A stretch of DNA of 62,749 nt, taken from positions 1 through 62,749 of the forward strand of contig JARLIQ010000104.1 in NCBI GenBank assembly GCA_031291645.1, given 5' to 3'. This stretch comes from Caulobacteraceae bacterium. Lineage in GTDB: Bacteria; Pseudomonadota; Alphaproteobacteria; Caulobacterales; Caulobacteraceae. Made by a program: the position numbers and the translations under genes. Below, piece after piece: positions 61,026 to 62,749 of this stretch (position 1 is the stretch's first letter; each line of letters starts with the position of its first letter). The notes beneath the pieces were generated by a model. It was not told the DNA's origin, made no database searches, and was given only the letters and a program-made list of their open reading frames with translations.

Positions 61026-62749
61026 ATGGATGACGCCAGCACGCCGGCCTGGCCGGCGGTCGGCCTGGACGAGGCCCGCCGCATCCTGACCTCGCCCGGC
61101 ATGGCCTTCGAGATGGAGACCGTCTCCATCGACGGCCGCCCGACCCGGGCCTATCGGAACGCGCCGCCCAACCTGCGCGCCCTGCTGGAGGCGACCCGGC
61201 AATGGGGCGGGCGCGACTTCATCGTCTACGAGGGCGAGCGGCTGACCTACGACGCCCACTACCGCGCGGTCTCCGCCCTGGCGCGGGCGATGGTCGAGCG
61301 GTTCGGCCTGGCCAAGGGCGACCGGGTCGCGATCGCCATGCGCAACCTGCCGGAATGGTCGATCGCCTTCTGGGCGACGGTCAGCGTCGGCGCCGTGGCG
61401 GCGCCGCTGAACGCCTGGGGCACCGGCGGGGACCTGGAATACGGCCTGTCGGATTCGGAGGCCAAGGTCGCCCTGGTCGACGCCGAGCGGCTCGGCCGGC
61501 TCGAGCCGGGCCACTTGGCCAAGGCCTCCCTGGCCGGCCTGATCGCCGTGCGCACGCCGCGCGAGGCCCTAGGCTCGGCCCTGGCGCTCGACGAGCTGAT
61601 CGGGCACGCCGCCGGCTATGGCGGCCTGCCGGACGGCCCGCCGCCCGAGGCCGAGATCGGCCCGGACGACGAGGCGACCATCCTCTACACCTCCGGCACC
61701 ACCGGCCGGCCCAAGGGCGCGCTCGGCACGCACCGCAACATCCTCTCCAACCTGGTCAGCGTCGGCTATTCGAGCGCGCGGGCGATCGTGCGCCGCACGG
61801 GCGCGCCGCCCCCGGTCGAGCCGAACCCGCCCCAGCGCACAGCCCTGCTGCCCGTCCCGCTGTTCCACGTCACCGGCTGCCACTCGATGCTGGTTCCGAC
61901 CCTCGCGTCGGGCGGCAAGCTGGTCCTGATGCACCGCTGGTCGCCGGAGCGGGCGCTGGAGCTGATCGAGGCGGAACGGGTCAACGGACTGACCGCCGTG
62001 CCGGCGATGATCTGGCAGCTGCTGGAATCGCGGGATTTCGGGCGGCGCGACCTGTCTTCGATCGAGGGACTGTCCTACGGCGGCGCGGCCGCCGCGCCCG
62101 AGCTGACCCTGCGGGTCAAGGCGCTGTTTCCCGCCATCTGGCCCGGCCAGGGCTATGGCGCGACCGAGACCTCGTCGGTGGCGACCGCCAACAGCGCCGA
62201 AGACTATCTCGCCCGCCCCGACAGCGTCGGCCTGCCGCCGCCTGTGGACGACATCATGATCGCCGGCCCTGACGGCCAAGCCCTGCCGGCCGGCGAGGTG
62301 GGTGAGATCTGCGTCTTCGGGCCGAATGTGGTGAAGGGCTATTGGCGCAAGCCCGAGGCCACAGCCGCCGCCTTCGTCGACGGCTGGTACCACACCGGGG
62401 ACATCGGGCGGATGGACGGGGACGGCTTCGTCTACGTCATGGACCGGATCAAGGACATGCTGATCCGGGGCGGCGAGAACATCTATTGCGTGGAGATCGA
62501 GGACGCCCTGTTCACCCACCCCGCGGTGATCGAGGCGGCGGTGGTGGGCCTGCCGCACCGCATCCTCGGCGAGGAGGTGGGGGCGGTGGTGCGGCTGAAG
62601 CCCGGCGCGGCGGCCACCGAGGCGGAGCTGCGCGCCCACGTGCGCAAGCTTCTGGCCGCGCACAAGACGCCGGTGCGGATCGACATCCGCTTCGGCGAGC
62701 TGCCGCGCAACGCCAACGGCAAGACGCTGAAGGCGGTGCTGAGGGCGGA
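61026..62749 (+). CDS. AMP-binding acyl-CoA ligase, C-terminus outside window
   Basis: 574 codons to the window end. YTSGTTGRPKGALGTH (P-loop), PLFHVTGC, GYGATETSS (A5), GWYHTGDIGRMDGDGF (A7), RIKDMLIRGGENIYCVEIE (A8) and NGKTLKAVL with the A10 lysine. Full ligase core, so nearly complete. SD GGAGGAAC before ATG 61026. Likely activates fatty or aromatic acids as CoA thioesters; similar to the enzyme at 36-38 kb. No stop inside the window. Confidence 0.9.
   Translation, partial: MDDASTPAWPAVGLDEARRILTSPGMAFEMETVSIDGRPTRAYRNAPPNLRALLEATRQWGGRDFIVYEGERLTYDAHYRAVSALARAMVERFGLAKGDRVAIAMRNLPEWSIAFWATVSVGAVAAPLNAWGTGGDLEYGLSDSEAKVALVDAERLGRLEPGHLAKASLAGLIAVRTPREALGSALALDELIGHAAGYGGLPDGPPPEAEIGPDDEATILYTSGTTGRPKGALGTHRNILSNLVSVGYSSARAIVRRTGAPPPVEPNPPQRTALLPVPLFHVTGCHSMLVPTLASGGKLVLMHRWSPERALELIEAERVNGLTAVPAMIWQLLESRDFGRRDLSSIEGLSYGGAAAAPELTLRVKALFPAIWPGQGYGATETSSVATANSAEDYLARPDSVGLPPPVDDIMIAGPDGQALPAGEVGEICVFGPNVVKGYWRKPEATAAAFVDGWYHTGDIGRMDGDGFVYVMDRIKDMLIRGGENIYCVEIEDALFTHPAVIEAAVVGLPHRILGEEVGAVVRLKPGAAATEAELRAHVRKLLAAHKTPVRIDIRFGELPRNANGKTLKAVLRA

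Noticed and set aside
1-62749. tRNA/rRNA genes, CRISPR arrays, insertion sequences, prophage
   Set aside because: Looked for and not seen: no cloverleaf-type clusters, no regularly spaced repeats, no transposase or integrase motifs.

Overview
The window is GC-rich (around 70% by eye). Its content resembles a Caulobacterales-type alphaproteobacterium (Phenylobacterium/Caulobacter-like): three TonB-dependent receptors, many acyl-CoA enzymes, SDRs, TetR/MarR regulators, a PQQ alcohol dehydrogenase, a TadG-like protein and a NodT/EmrAB efflux operon. The taxon is inferred from gene content only. I saw no tRNA, rRNA, CRISPR array, transposase or phage gene. Most long antisense reading frames are shadows caused by the GC content.

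Layout. 1-6.4 kb: amino-acid permease (cut by the window edge), universal stress protein with an FNR/FixK-like box upstream, TylF-type methyltransferase, Rhizobium-type L-asparaginase, aminotransferase and an orphan LigD polymerase domain. 6.4-13.8 kb: a ketone/lipid oxidation island with TetR and a divergent SDR sharing a twin operator, an epoxide-hydrolase-type hydrolase next to a HAPMO-like Baeyer-Villiger monooxygenase, an EamA transporter and an enoyl-CoA hydratase. 13.8-22.7 kb: APH-like kinase, FCY1-type cytosine deaminase, GST, feruloyl-CoA-synthetase-like ligase with acyl-CoA dehydrogenase, sorbosone-dehydrogenase-like protein with cytochrome c, thioesterase II and a 58-aa rubredoxin. 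22.8-28.9 kb: (alpha/alpha)6 glycosidase-like protein, quinohaemoprotein alcohol dehydrogenase, TadG-like protein and a 37-aa membrane peptide.

29.0-41.5 kb is the most unusual stretch: a divergent enolase paralogue, NTF2-like protein, TonB receptor, carboxymuconolactone-decarboxylase-family protein, SMP-30 lactonase, VOC protein, MarR, acyl-CoA ligase, FMN reductase without a standard start codon, a stand-alone MetE-like methyltransferase, a hydrolase that has lost its nucleophile, and a second intact hydrolase. It looks like an uptake-plus-catabolism locus for an unknown ligand. Several inverted repeats lie in front of its genes.

41.6-47.1 kb: emrAB-nodT efflux operon with a divergent TetR and a 17-bp palindrome between them, then MarR. 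47.2-55.3 kb: SDR, quinone oxidoreductase, two enoyl-CoA hydratases, TonB receptor, TetR and MFS transporter. 55.4-62.7 kb: a tightly coupled class III aminotransferase with a split transketolase, followed by a TonB receptor and an acyl-CoA ligase cut by the window end; this is a second candidate uncharacterised pathway.
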